Virus record (IMG/VR): IMGVR_UViG_3300048672_000626
Span: 1-38,290 of that record
DNA from: a virus
Strand: one strand, 5' to 3'
Length of the DNA stretch: 38,290 nt
Shown here: piece after piece, positions 22,657-30,012 of the stretch
Layout: every line of letters starts with the position of its first letter
Numbering within the stretch: the first letter of the stretch is position 1
Made by a program: the position numbers and the translations under genes
Notes under the pieces: generated by a model
Seen by the model: the letters and a program-made list of their open reading frames with translations, nothing else
Told to the model about the DNA's origin: nothing
Database searches by the model: none

Positions 22657-22694
22657 CTAATATACTAGCAGATTAAATATAAGTAGGAAAAATT

Positions 22695-22859
22695 ATGCAA
22701 ACAAGAAAAGGTCAGCCAGTTTTGCTATATACCGAAACATGGTATCGATTAAAACGGTATTTAATAGAAAATATTGAGCATAAATTAAAGATGCAAGATG
22801 TAGTTGCCGATGCGGTTAATAATTACCTGGATAATAAAAATGCAAACAAAAATAGATAG
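22695..22859 (+). CDS. Small protein, 54 residues, possible DNA-binding
   Basis: The ORF starts MQTRKGQPVLLYTETWYRLK after the ribosome site AGGA. It has a strand-like PVLLYTE segment and helices (RLKRYLIENIEHK and MQDVVADAVNNYLDN), like a short ribbon-helix-helix protein. It is the first gene after the two RNA-like elements and overlaps the next gene by 20 bp. The function is not known. Confidence 0.55.
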   Translation: MQTRKGQPVLLYTETWYRLKRYLIENIEHKLKMQDVVADAVNNYLDNKNANKNR

Positions 22860-23004
22860 GCTATCAAATTTTGCGAAGTGGATTGCATGCGTGTCAACAA
22901 TGATTTTATTAATTATCGGCATATGGTCAGACAATATAATAACGATATTGCAATCATTAATTGCATATTGTTTTTATAGAATCTGCTGCGTTGATGGGAG
23001 GTAA
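22840..23004 (+). CDS. Small membrane protein, 54 residues
   Basis: I chose ATG 22840 (MQTKIDRLSNFAKWIACVST). Two hydrophobic helices follow (MILLIIGIWS and IITILQSLIAYCFY). It overlaps the previous gene and ends 3 bp before the GTG of the ATPase gene. It recalls the small membrane proteins common in phage early regions, such as exclusion or host-takeover factors, but no specific function can be given. Confidence 0.5.
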   Translation: MQTKIDRLSNFAKWIACVSTMILLIIGIWSDNIITILQSLIAYCFYRICCVDGR

Positions 23005-23007
23005 TAA

Positions 23008-23934
23008 GTGGCGCTACCCAAAACACCAACTAGCATTAACATATCTAGTCTTAATATTAAATCACTAATAAAAACAGAGCCAGCTAAGCATGCTGGTATT
23101 TATTGCTTAGTTGGTTATCCTGGCTCATGCAAGACAACAATCTGTGCCAATTTACCAAAGGTAGCCATGGTACAAATAGGTGATGAAACAGGCGCAGATG
23201 GCATGCCAGCGCATGTCTATAAAATGCCTGGATATGACGAATTAGGGTTAAATTCTTCTGACCACGTATTTGCTATGCTGCAATTTTTTCTTTATGAAGA
23301 TCACAAATTTGAAAACATCGTTCTGGATAATTGCAGCACTATACAAACTGCATTTTATAATGATGTAGAGCGCGACTACACCGGCAAAGACGACCTAAGC
23401 GAAAAAGGCAAAGGCGCTGGCATGACTAAGGCTTACTGGACTCGCGTGATGAGCTTTTGTAGCCAGATCGTTAAGAAAAGAAACTGCAATGTATGGTTAT
23501 TGGGTCATCCAATGGATTACACAGTTAATCTAAAAAATGGCAATTACTATACGAAGCTATCATTAAATTTGCCAAGCTCACCATCGGTCGGAATTAGGCA
23601 GATGGTGCTAGGCATGTGTGAAGGCGCATTTTTTATTGTTAGTGACTACATGACACGAATGGATAAGCGTGGCCTTGGTGCAGCTCTTGCCGCCAATTCA
23701 GACCACAAAAAAATGGATGCCATCGGAGAACGACGGTTAACTATATTAACTGCTGAACGAGACGGTATAGAAGCAAAGAACCGCTCATTTACAATGGAAG
23801 ATAGCTACGATATAGAAATCAGTGAAAACAAAATAGATTCAGTTACCGGAAAAAATAAATCAATCATGGATTTTATTCATGCGGTGATTGGTAAACCAGC
23901 TAACAAACAACAAAAGGTAAAAACAGATGAGTAG
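23008..23934 (+). CDS. Sak4-like RecA-fold ATPase (phage recombinase)
   Basis: The protein has 308 residues. The GTG start at 23008 is preceded by GGGAGG. The P-loop reads GYPGSCKTT at residues 36-44, with Cys41 in place of the invariant Gly of GxxxxGKT. Walker B is NIVLDN (Asp107). Further family features are QIGDETG and NVWLLGHP. The layout fits the AAA_24/Sak4 group of phage single-strand annealing ATPases. Its neighbour is an SSB, the known partner of Sak4 proteins. The unusual P-loop may lower ATP use. Confidence 0.8.
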   Translation: MALPKTPTSINISSLNIKSLIKTEPAKHAGIYCLVGYPGSCKTTICANLPKVAMVQIGDETGADGMPAHVYKMPGYDELGLNSSDHVFAMLQFFLYEDHKFENIVLDNCSTIQTAFYNDVERDYTGKDDLSEKGKGAGMTKAYWTRVMSFCSQIVKKRNCNVWLLGHPMDYTVNLKNGNYYTKLSLNLPSSPSVGIRQMVLGMCEGAFFIVSDYMTRMDKRGLGAALAANSDHKKMDAIGERRLTILTAERDGIEAKNRSFTMEDSYDIEISENKIDSVTGKNKSIMDFIHAVIGKPANKQQKVKTDE

Positions 23935-24577
23935 TTTATTTACAAAATCAACAGGAGAACAGGCTGAATTTAAAACGACATACAAAGCGCCTGATCCTGA
24001 ACAAAAAAAATATATACCAGATAATACAAAAATTAAAGCGCAAATCATTAGTGCCGTATGGAAAGATGTAACAGATTTTAATGATAAGCCTCAGCCGGTC
24101 ATCGAATACATGGTGATTGAAAAAGGCGATTTTGAAGGAATAGTCATTAAGCAGCAAATTCATCTTGGCGCTCTGACTGGGAAAGGCGGGGAGCCTAATT
24201 TTAAAAAACGTGATAAAGCCATCGACTTCTTTGCATCATTATTAGCAATTGGCGGCAAAGGACTGATTCAAAAGTTTGAAAAAGCAGGTAAGCCGGTAGA
24301 AATGAATAACGAGCTGTTGTCTAAAGAATTATTCGATTTAAAATTGATAATCAATGCGCGTCTAATGGAGCAACCAATGGTTGATTTCAAAACAGGAGAG
24401 CCAATGATTGATAGTGCTACTGGCAAGCAGCGCATTAGCTATACCCAGTATATTGACGGATGCCAAAAAATACCGGCTTTCATAGATCCTGAGACGGTAG
24501 AGGAAGATGATGAATTTTTTGATAAAACGGAAGAAGAACCGGAAGAAGAATTGGATGACTCCGACTTACCTTTTTAA
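23927..24577 (+). CDS. Single-stranded DNA-binding protein with acidic tail
   Basis: The protein has 216 residues. The first 160 form a beta-rich domain, probably an OB fold of the DUF669 type (KIKAQIISAVWKDVTDFNDK, then IEYMVIEKGDFEGIVIKQQI). The C-terminus is a strongly acidic tail ending DDSDLPF, the hallmark of SSB proteins that recruit partners. It overlaps the Sak4-like gene by 8 bp, so the two are made together. It probably coats ssDNA in replication and annealing. Confidence 0.8.
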   Translation: MSSLFTKSTGEQAEFKTTYKAPDPEQKKYIPDNTKIKAQIISAVWKDVTDFNDKPQPVIEYMVIEKGDFEGIVIKQQIHLGALTGKGGEPNFKKRDKAIDFFASLLAIGGKGLIQKFEKAGKPVEMNNELLSKELFDLKLIINARLMEQPMVDFKTGEPMIDSATGKQRISYTQYIDGCQKIPAFIDPETVEEDDEFFDKTEEEPEEELDDSDLPF

Positions 24578-24596
24578 ATAATTTTAACTTTTTTAC

Positions 24597-24620
24597 ATAC
24601 CCGCTAAGGCGGGTATTTTT
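24597..24620 (+). terminator. Intrinsic terminator/attenuator inside the early operon
   Basis: ATACCCGC (24597-24604), loop TAAG, GCGGGTAT (24609-24616) and then T bases (the last stem T plus four). It stands between the SSB gene and the Gp157 gene, so downstream genes need partial readthrough, antitermination or another promoter. A T-run on the other side makes it potentially bidirectional. Confidence 0.8.
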
Positions 24621-24634
24621 GGCGGGAAAATAAC

Positions 24635-25135
24635 ATGGCAACAATATACGAATTAACAGAACAGGCAAAAATATTACTTGACCATCTTTTGTTTGAAGAA
24701 GATGACCAGGAAGCATTAAAGATGCTCGATACAGTTTATGGCACGGTTGAAAACAAACTAAAATTTGTCAGCACACTATATGCCGAATCATTGGCACTTG
24801 ATGCGGGTTATGATGCGGCATTAAAGCAATTGCAAGAGCGAAAAAAAGCATCTGACCGAACAATTAAGCGATTTAAAGACTATCTGACATTCGGAATGAC
24901 TGAAAATAATATTAAACGTATTGATGGCGAATATATAAGTCTGCGTTTACAAGCTAATCCGCCAAGCGTTAAGTATGCAGAAAATTTTGACGCAACAAAG
25001 CTGCAAGATAAATTTATAAAAATTATTCCGGCTGAATATAAGCCGGTAGCCTCTGCAATAAAAGAAGCTATAAAGAACGGTGAAGATGTGCCGGGATGCT
25101 GGATAGAGCAAGCGGTTGGCATTAGGGTTTATTAA
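24635..25135 (+). CDS. Siphovirus Gp157-family protein
   Basis: The protein has 166 residues. It begins MATIYELTEQAKILLDHLLF, has a coiled-coil middle (AALKQLQERKKASDRTIKRF) and then the beta part ISLRLQANPPSVKYAENF. This is the layout of the Gp157 family first named from Streptococcus phage Sfi11. It is commonly found beside recombination ATPases and SSBs, as here. A role in DNA metabolism is inferred from the neighbourhood. Confidence 0.8.
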   Translation: MATIYELTEQAKILLDHLLFEEDDQEALKMLDTVYGTVENKLKFVSTLYAESLALDAGYDAALKQLQERKKASDRTIKRFKDYLTFGMTENNIKRIDGEYISLRLQANPPSVKYAENFDATKLQDKFIKIIPAEYKPVASAIKEAIKNGEDVPGCWIEQAVGIRVY

Positions 25136-25147
25136 AAACAAAATCAG

Positions 25148-25156
25148 TGCTATAAT
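25148..25156 (+). promoter_or_regulatory. Extended -10 promoter for the 25163 RNA
   Basis: TGCTATAAT (25148-25156) is a perfect extended -10. The -35 is poor (TTTATT at 25128-25133 with a 17-bp spacer), as is usual for extended -10 promoters. It lies 13 bp after the Gp157 stop and faces the structured RNA. Confidence 0.55.
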
Positions 25157-25162
25157 AATAAT

Positions 25163-25264
25163 GCGGTCGGAAGCCGTTTAAGGATTTATTAAACAAAAGC
25201 TGTCTTGTCTTGCAGGGGCCTATAAATCGCCCACTTCCGATGCTTGATGATACGGCTTTTTTTT
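25163..25264 (+). ncRNA. Candidate ~100-base small RNA with own promoter and terminator
   Basis: TCGGAAG (25167-25173) pairs with CTTCCGA (25234-25240). AGCCGT (25172-25177) pairs with ACGGCT (25252-25257), which runs into eight T (25257-25264). These two helices overlap by two bases and cross, so they form a pseudoknot or compete. Between them lie GTTTAA/TTAAAC (25176-25181 with 25189-25194) and GGGC/GCCC (25216-25219 with 25229-25232). There is no ORF. It separates the Gp157 gene from the HNH endonuclease gene. Confidence 0.6.
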
Positions 25265-25277
25265 ATTGGCATATTTT

Positions 25278-25784
25278 ATGAAACAAGAATTAACACAAGA
25301 AAGATTGAAAGAACTACTTTACTACGACCCTGATACAGGTATTTTTACTTGGAAGGAAAGAGGCATAAAGAACGTTGATAATAGACTTTATGGAAAGGAG
25401 GCAGGTGCTAAATCTAGGGGGTATTTGGTAACACGGTTAGATGATATATTATACTTTAATCACAGATTAGCATGGTTATATATGACTGGTAAATTACCAA
25501 AAAACAAAATTGATCACATAAATAATATAAGAAATGACAATAGTTTTTTTAATTTAAGAGAGGCAGACCAGAGCCAAAATAGCCAAAATCTAAAATCAGC
25601 TAAAATAAATAATAAAAGTACAGGATTACTAGGTGCTTTTTACTGCGAAAAAAGAAAATTATTTTATTCAAGAATAAGAATTAATAATAAAGTAATTAGG
25701 CTTGGATATTTTCATTCTGCTGTTAATGCACATAGCGCATATATTAACGCAAAACGGAAGTACCACGAATTTAATACATTATGA
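25278..25784 (+). CDS. HNH homing endonuclease with AP2-like domain
   Basis: I chose ATG 25278 (MKQELTQERLKELLYYDPDT), giving 168 residues. A TTG four codons upstream lies close to the terminator. The HNH core is HRLAWLYMTGKLPKNKIDHI, followed by the NNSFFNLR-type Asn/His pattern. The C-terminus (GAFYCEKRKLFYSRIRINNK) is an AP2-like DNA-binding domain. Such free-standing endonucleases spread by cutting related genomes. No good ribosome site is visible and it looks more AT-rich than its neighbours. The stop overlaps the helicase start (ATGA). Confidence 0.85.
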   Translation: MKQELTQERLKELLYYDPDTGIFTWKERGIKNVDNRLYGKEAGAKSRGYLVTRLDDILYFNHRLAWLYMTGKLPKNKIDHINNIRNDNSFFNLREADQSQNSQNLKSAKINNKSTGLLGAFYCEKRKLFYSRIRINNKVIRLGYFHSAVNAHSAYINAKRKYHEFNTL

Positions 25785-27430
25785 AAAAGCGTAATGAACT
25801 CAGGAACTATCAAAAGTCCGCTTGCCGTGCAATAGTCTCAGACCTGATGGCTGGTAAAAGGCCATGCATTAGTTTATTTACCGCATTAGGAAAGTCGTTA
25901 GTTGCTGCGGCATTAGTAGAATGGGGGATAAAAAAAGGCTATCGTGTTTTGATGACAGTGCCAAACAAAACACTGGTTCAGCAAAATTATGACGAGTGCA
26001 AAGCGTTTATATCAAAGCCTGAAGCAATAGGAATTGTATGCAAGAAGTTAAACAAGATGGAAAATAGATCTCAAGTTGTTATTGCCATGTATCAAAGCTT
26101 TGAGAGCGTTAGAGCAATATCTGGCGCGTTCCAGTTGGTTATAACTGACGAAGCACACGAAGTATCAAACAATCCGGAAAGCCGTTATAGGCGAATATTT
26201 AGAAGCTTATACAGATTAAATCCTGATACTTATTTTTGCGGAATGTCAGCCACTGTATATAGAATGGGGCAGGGGCTATTGATTAATAATTGTTTAAAAG
26301 GCGAAGCTTTTTATAATTCTATCCCATATGATAGCTCTATTGATCCTGGAATCCCTGCGCTGATAGAGCAAGGCTATTTAGCTAGACTAGAAGTTGCTAA
26401 CACGGTTAATTCTGTAAATCTTGCTGGCATTAAGATGAGCGGTTTAGAGTTTAATCAATCAGATGCTGGTGTTAGATTTGATGCCATTATTGACGATGCC
26501 GTGTCAGAATTAGAGCGAGGATTTAAAGAGCGCGGAATCGAGTCCGCATTGATATTTGTGTCAAATATTGCGAATGGAAAACATGTTATTGATCGATGGA
26601 CGAATAAAGATGAAATAGCATTAATTAGCAGCAAAGAACCAGATTCGCATAATAGAAACATTATAAACTGGTTAAAAAATGGCACTGGCAATCGTTACGT
26701 TGTAAACGTTGATATGCTAACAACCGGATACAATCAGACAGATTTGCAAGCAATTGTTTTATTAAGAGCAACAACGTCTCCAGGATTATTAATACAGATG
26801 ATAGGCCGTCTAATTAGGCCATATGGCGATAAGGTTGGAGTTGTTTATGACCTTGGCACCAACATTGAACGGCTAGGCGGCATTGATAGTATAAAGATTC
26901 CGAAAACACGCACTAAAAAAGAAGAGCCGTTAAAAAAGTATTGCAAAATAGAGCTATGCGGCGCACATAATCATATTAGTGCAAAATACTGCAAAGAGTG
27001 TGACGCACTGTTTATCAGTGATGATAACAGTGGCAATTACTCAATGAAAACTAAAGCGCAATTGCTTATTGAAAAGCGCGAAGATAGCCGAAAGACTCAT
27101 GAAATAAGTACGATTGTACCAACATTGACCTATGATCGATTTGGGAAACGATATATAAAACTCGGCTTTCATTCTGACTATGAATTGGTTTACACGCATA
27201 ACCTAATGCCAGAGCATTATGGCGAAGTGGGCAGTGAAGCAAGATTATTCTTGATGAACTGGCTAAAAGAACTAAGTTATTACAGCCAACTGGCAACCAT
27301 AAATTTTAACTGTGAATCTATTTATAAACTAATTACTGAGCATGATTATCTGTTTAAAAAAATTAACAAAATAACAACGATACAGAATGGCAAGTATCGT
27401 AATTTAGAAAACTGGGAGAGTGAAGAGTGA
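25781..27430 (+). CDS. Superfamily 2 DEAH-box helicase
   Basis: The protein has 549 residues. It begins with a Q-like region (ELRNYQKSACRAIVSDLM). Motif I is FTALGKS (residues 33-39, Ala in place of Gly), motif II DEAH (123-126), motif III SAT (156-158), and motif VI GRLIRP. A short cysteine motif near residue 390 (CKIELCG, then YCKECDALF) may bind zinc. It resembles the UvsW/RAD25-like helicases that phages use in recombination or restart. It overlaps the next gene by 4 bp. Confidence 0.85.
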   Translation: MKKRNELRNYQKSACRAIVSDLMAGKRPCISLFTALGKSLVAAALVEWGIKKGYRVLMTVPNKTLVQQNYDECKAFISKPEAIGIVCKKLNKMENRSQVVIAMYQSFESVRAISGAFQLVITDEAHEVSNNPESRYRRIFRSLYRLNPDTYFCGMSATVYRMGQGLLINNCLKGEAFYNSIPYDSSIDPGIPALIEQGYLARLEVANTVNSVNLAGIKMSGLEFNQSDAGVRFDAIIDDAVSELERGFKERGIESALIFVSNIANGKHVIDRWTNKDEIALISSKEPDSHNRNIINWLKNGTGNRYVVNVDMLTTGYNQTDLQAIVLLRATTSPGLLIQMIGRLIRPYGDKVGVVYDLGTNIERLGGIDSIKIPKTRTKKEEPLKKYCKIELCGAHNHISAKYCKECDALFISDDNSGNYSMKTKAQLLIEKREDSRKTHEISTIVPTLTYDRFGKRYIKLGFHSDYELVYTHNLMPEHYGEVGSEARLFLMNWLKELSYYSQLATINFNCESIYKLITEHDYLFKKINKITTIQNGKYRNLENWESEE

Positions 27431-27702
27431 ATAGTAATAAAGGCGTGGGAATAAAATTAAGACCCGAAGAAGTGGCTTATTTGTTTTGGGAAATGTCAAG
27501 CGAAGAACAAGCAAAGTTTTTTAACTATTTAGACAAAGTGGCAGATTTCCATTTCCCATTTCAATTGCAAGCTATAACAGATGAGCATGGGCTAACACTA
27601 GGAGGTCGTCGCGTTATGGGATCTATTGGTGAGTATTCGCACTGGGGGTTGGTTCCACATTTAAAAATAAACCCAACTACCGGAGCATGGTCAGTAGAAT
27701 GA
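27427..27702 (+). CDS. Hypothetical protein, 91 residues
   Basis: The protein (MNSNKGVGIKLRPEEVAYLF...) has SSEEQAKFFNYLDKVADFHF and then GRRVMGSIGEYSHWG. This pattern recalls small phage proteins found beside helicases, where MxxIGEYS is recurrent, but I know no function. It starts inside the helicase stop (ATGA overlap) and overlaps the next gene. Confidence 0.65.
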   Translation: MNSNKGVGIKLRPEEVAYLFWEMSSEEQAKFFNYLDKVADFHFPFQLQAITDEHGLTLGGRRVMGSIGEYSHWGLVPHLKINPTTGAWSVE

Positions 27703-28067
27703 TAGAAAATATACTAAATATACTTGAATTAATAAATAAAGTACTCGAAAAGCCTGAGTTGGATAAGGTCGTTTTCAAAAATACGCTTAAAGAACTCGAT
27801 CTTGATGATGAAACGATTAATGAGTGTTTAGCTATGCCGTCAGATTCATGGGAATGGTTACTAAATTATTTAAAAAATAAAAGAATTGATAATTTTAAAT
27901 CACATGTATTAGAAACAGCAGAAACATGTGGATGCAATAAAGAATTAAACAAAGATTGTCCTATCTGCGCTGGGTATTTACATGGCTGTCGCGTATGCGG
28001 ATGTTATGAAATAGACCTGTATAAATATAGTTGTGAACAATACAAGGAAAAAAGAAAAAATGATTAG
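27699..28067 (+). CDS. Cysteine-rich protein, 122 residues
   Basis: I chose ATG 27699, which overlaps the previous stop by ATGA. An ATG 12 bases upstream is possible. The first 70 residues are helical and acidic (LNILELINKVLEKPELDKVV). The second part is a zinc-binding candidate with CGC, CPIC, and CRVCGC, and a final YSC. It may bind nucleic acid. It overlaps the VRR-NUC gene by 8 bp, which suggests the two work together. Confidence 0.6.
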   Translation: MIENILNILELINKVLEKPELDKVVFKNTLKELDLDDETINECLAMPSDSWEWLLNYLKNKRIDNFKSHVLETAETCGCNKELNKDCPICAGYLHGCRVCGCYEIDLYKYSCEQYKEKRKND

Positions 28068-28593
28068 TGATGAAGTATATATAAGTGAAATGCACAGGCT
28101 GCTTAAAGCTCGTGATTATCTTAAAAATGATAGATTGATGCTAATAAAACTTGCTATGGAGTCTATTAGTATCGACGAGCGTGATGCGCATTTGGAAACA
28201 ATTGAACGTGAAGCTCGTGATTATCAATCATTAAAAAAACAGCATGCAATAGTGCCAACCGAATCTTATGAGCAAAAAAAACTTGTTAGCTGGTTTAAGC
28301 AAGAATTTCCGCTCTACCGGATAGGTATGGTACGAAACGATGGGACTCGTACAGAAAGAGAAAAGGTGGAGCAAATAGCGCTTGGTTTATGGCCTGGTAT
28401 GGCTGATTTGTATATGCCGCATATCCATACATGGGTTGAGATGAAGCGAGTTAAAAAGAGCGTTGTTAGTCAGGAACAGATTGATTTTGCACAATATGTT
28501 ACTGAGGTTTGCGGAGATATTTATCTTCTTTGCTATGGCTTCGAAGATGCAAAAAAACAAATTTTAGAAGTTATTAAAAATAAAGCTTTATAA
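28060..28593 (+). CDS. VRR-NUC domain nuclease
   Basis: With ATG 28060 the protein has 177 residues. A helical N-terminus is followed by the VRR-NUC core (about residues 75-160): ESYEQKKLVSWFKQEFP with the acidic Glu, RNDGTRTEREK, then WPGMADLYMPHIHTWVEMKR, which gives the Asp and E-x-K catalytic set, then SQEQIDFAQYV. Small VRR-NUC proteins of phages are Holliday junction-resolvase-like nucleases. It fits the recombination module. The ORF could extend further upstream, but the chosen start has purine-rich AAGGAAAAAAG before it. Confidence 0.85.
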   Translation: MISDEVYISEMHRLLKARDYLKNDRLMLIKLAMESISIDERDAHLETIEREARDYQSLKKQHAIVPTESYEQKKLVSWFKQEFPLYRIGMVRNDGTRTEREKVEQIALGLWPGMADLYMPHIHTWVEMKRVKKSVVSQEQIDFAQYVTEVCGDIYLLCYGFEDAKKQILEVIKNKAL

Positions 28594-28658
28594 TTATTTA
28601 AAATAATTTTATTATTAATACACCTTGATAGAGAGGCGTTTTTTTTTGGAGATAATTA

Positions 28659-28859
28659 ATGAATACATGGCCTGGAAATATACGGAAACCAATGACACAA
28701 GCAGAGCATGCCAAATGGAATAGCTTAAATTATCCAGGTACACTGCAATTATGCACTACTTGTGGAGAGCCAACAGATAGATGCGAGGAAGATGGTATTT
28801 TTGATGATGATGGTAATCCTTATTGTACTGAACATGCAGCTAATGTAGAGGAAATCTAA
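28659..28859 (+). CDS. Zinc-finger-like protein, 66 residues
   Basis: The ORF begins MNTWPGNIRKPMTQAEHAKW with a ribosome site GGAG ten bases upstream. CTTCGEPTDRC and later YCTEH could bind zinc. Two hairpin-forming AT stretches and a weak terminator-like CACCT/AGGCG followed by T lie in the 65-bp gap before it. The function is unknown. The next gene follows directly with no gap. Confidence 0.55.
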   Translation: MNTWPGNIRKPMTQAEHAKWNSLNYPGTLQLCTTCGEPTDRCEEDGIFDDDGNPYCTEHAANVEEI

Positions 28860-29123
28860 ATGAAAATAGCATTATATAAAACAGAATATTGCACCTCAGC
28901 GGTATTTGAGGCATCAGACTGGATGGATAATGAAGGCAGCTATATAAGGATCAGCGAAATTATCGAAGTTGAGTTTGTTATGCTGACAAAAGCAGAAACA
29001 TTATCAAAAGAAATATCATTAATTGATGCGCAAATAGAAGATCTACAAATGGATTACGGATCAAGAATTAGCAAACTTAAGGAAAAAAAGCAAGAATTAT
29101 TAGCCATAGGTGTAGATCAGTGA
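28860..29123 (+). CDS. Hypothetical coiled-coil protein, 87 residues
   Basis: The first half is a beta-rich domain (MKIALYKTEYCTSAVFEASD and YIRISEIIEVEF). The second half is a coiled coil (AETLSKEISLIDAQIEDLQM then SKLKEKKQELLAI). The style is familiar from phage accessory proteins, but I know no function. It overlaps the following 29-residue ORF by 4 bp (GTGA). Confidence 0.6.
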   Translation: MKIALYKTEYCTSAVFEASDWMDNEGSYIRISEIIEVEFVMLTKAETLSKEISLIDAQIEDLQMDYGSRISKLKEKKQELLAIGVDQ

Positions 29124-29209
29124 AAGATGATGCACCAGCATGGTTAAAAGATACGTTGTTAATTGCATTAACAGCACTAATTGTTATTTTATTAAATTGG
29201 AGTAATTGA
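29120..29209 (+). CDS. Single-helix membrane micro-protein, 29 residues
   Basis: The GTG start at 29120 overlaps the previous TGA. The product VKDDAPAWLKDTLLIALTAL (first residue read as Met) is a charged head and one hydrophobic helix ending LLNWSN. The coupling with the upstream gene supports expression. No function can be assigned. Confidence 0.45.
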   Translation: MKDDAPAWLKDTLLIALTALIVILLNWSN

Positions 29210-29210
29210 A

Positions 29211-29633
29211 ATGAATATTCAAATAACAAAATAAAAGCTTTTAGCACTTGGAGCTTGCTCCGATGGGATAAAATGGTTTGAACAAAAATTTCCAAATGGT
29301 GGCGAATATAATGATGTGTTAAATATATCTGCAAATGATTTGCATATTAATTATGCAAACTGGCTTTTCCGTAAAATAGGAAAAACAGACGATATTCTTG
29401 AACTAGAAAATATAGTAGCAGATAACATTTATTTTTCTGGCTCCATAGTTGTATTAAAAAGTATAAATGTTAATTTTTTATTAAAAGCTGGCAGGGGAAT
29501 CAATGCAGGCGAGGGATTTTGCATATTTGCAGGACTATCTATTAAATTAGAATATTGGAAAATTAGTGCAAAAGTAATTGCAAAAGAAAAGCCAATAAAT
29601 TTAATTTCAGGGCATTTTGAAAAATTACAATAG
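29211..29633 (+). pseudogene. Phage accessory gene interrupted by one in-frame TAA
   Basis: ATG 29211 has GGAG upstream. The frame reads MNIQITK, then TAA at 29232-29234 (codon 8), then KLLALGACSDGIKWFEQKFP and onward to TAG at 29631. The LxALGACxxGxxWF block is the usual N-terminus of a common lambdoid-type phage protein, so the stop is inside a once intact gene, probably from GAA, CAA or AAA. A GTG at 29316 could restart the last 105 codons, but no ribosome site precedes it. Frame and sequence after the stop are otherwise undamaged. Confidence 0.75.
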
Positions 29634-29643
29634 GAATATAAAA

Positions 29644-29751
29644 ATGATAATTACATTTATAAAATCTTTGGTATCTGTGATGATAGCTATATATGGAATT
29701 ATTGGCATAATTGGCATATTGCTATATATTCGCAGATTAATAAGAAGGTGA
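29644..29751 (+). CDS. Single-helix membrane micro-protein, 35 residues
   Basis: The ORF (MIITFIKSLVSVMIAIYGII...) is a single long hydrophobic helix ending in the basic RRLIRR. A GGAAT stretch upstream is a weak ribosome site. It is the third such tiny membrane protein in the plus-strand early operon. No function is known. Confidence 0.45.
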   Translation: MIITFIKSLVSVMIAIYGIIGIIGILLYIRRLIRR

Positions 29752-29754
29752 TTT

Positions 29755-30012
29755 ATGGAAACTAAAAAGATACCTAGTGGCGATGAGTTATATGCACCGC
29801 AACAAGTAGAAGCCCAACAAAGCGTATCATTGGAAATGAATTTTGATGCGTTTTATGAATTTAGCATTGATGAATCAGGTGTTCATCTTATTATTTATGA
29901 TGATGTTACTCCCGATGTGCTTAACTATTTTAATGTCGATGCGGAATCTTATGAAAATTACTTAAATAATGATAATGTTAACAACATAGTTATAATAGGT
30001 TATTCGCTATGA
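29755..30012 (+). CDS. Hypothetical acidic protein, 85 residues
   Basis: The protein (METKKIPSGDELYAPQQVEA...) is strongly acidic, with FEFSIDESGVHLIIYDDVTP-like beta segments and an Asn/Asp-rich end. Its charge suggests DNA mimicry as one possibility, but there is no direct evidence. AGAAGG before the ATG is a good ribosome site. It overlaps the next gene by 4 bp. Confidence 0.55.
   Translation: METKKIPSGDELYAPQQVEAQQSVSLEMNFDAFYEFSIDESGVHLIIYDDVTPDVLNYFNVDAESYENYLNNDNVNNIVIIGYSL

Noticed and set aside
22478-22659. A possible protein frame (DDPGLARIWNKKYTVNAI, one TAA, then RWLNAGVMTRRKPEDR and on) through the second structured element
   Set aside because: There is no start codon or ribosome site, the frame has an internal stop, and the 12-bp closing helix plus nested stems explains the region better as RNA. 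A fifth interrupted gene cannot be fully excluded.
28594-28658. Terminator before the 66-residue gene
   Set aside because: The stem CACCT/AGGCG has a mismatch and is only about 4 bp; the following T run alone is not enough.
14235-29633. Reassigned stop codons (TAA or TGA read as an amino acid)
   Set aside because: Both TAA and TGA end most clear genes here, including many ATGA and TAATG overlaps, and no suppressor tRNA is seen.
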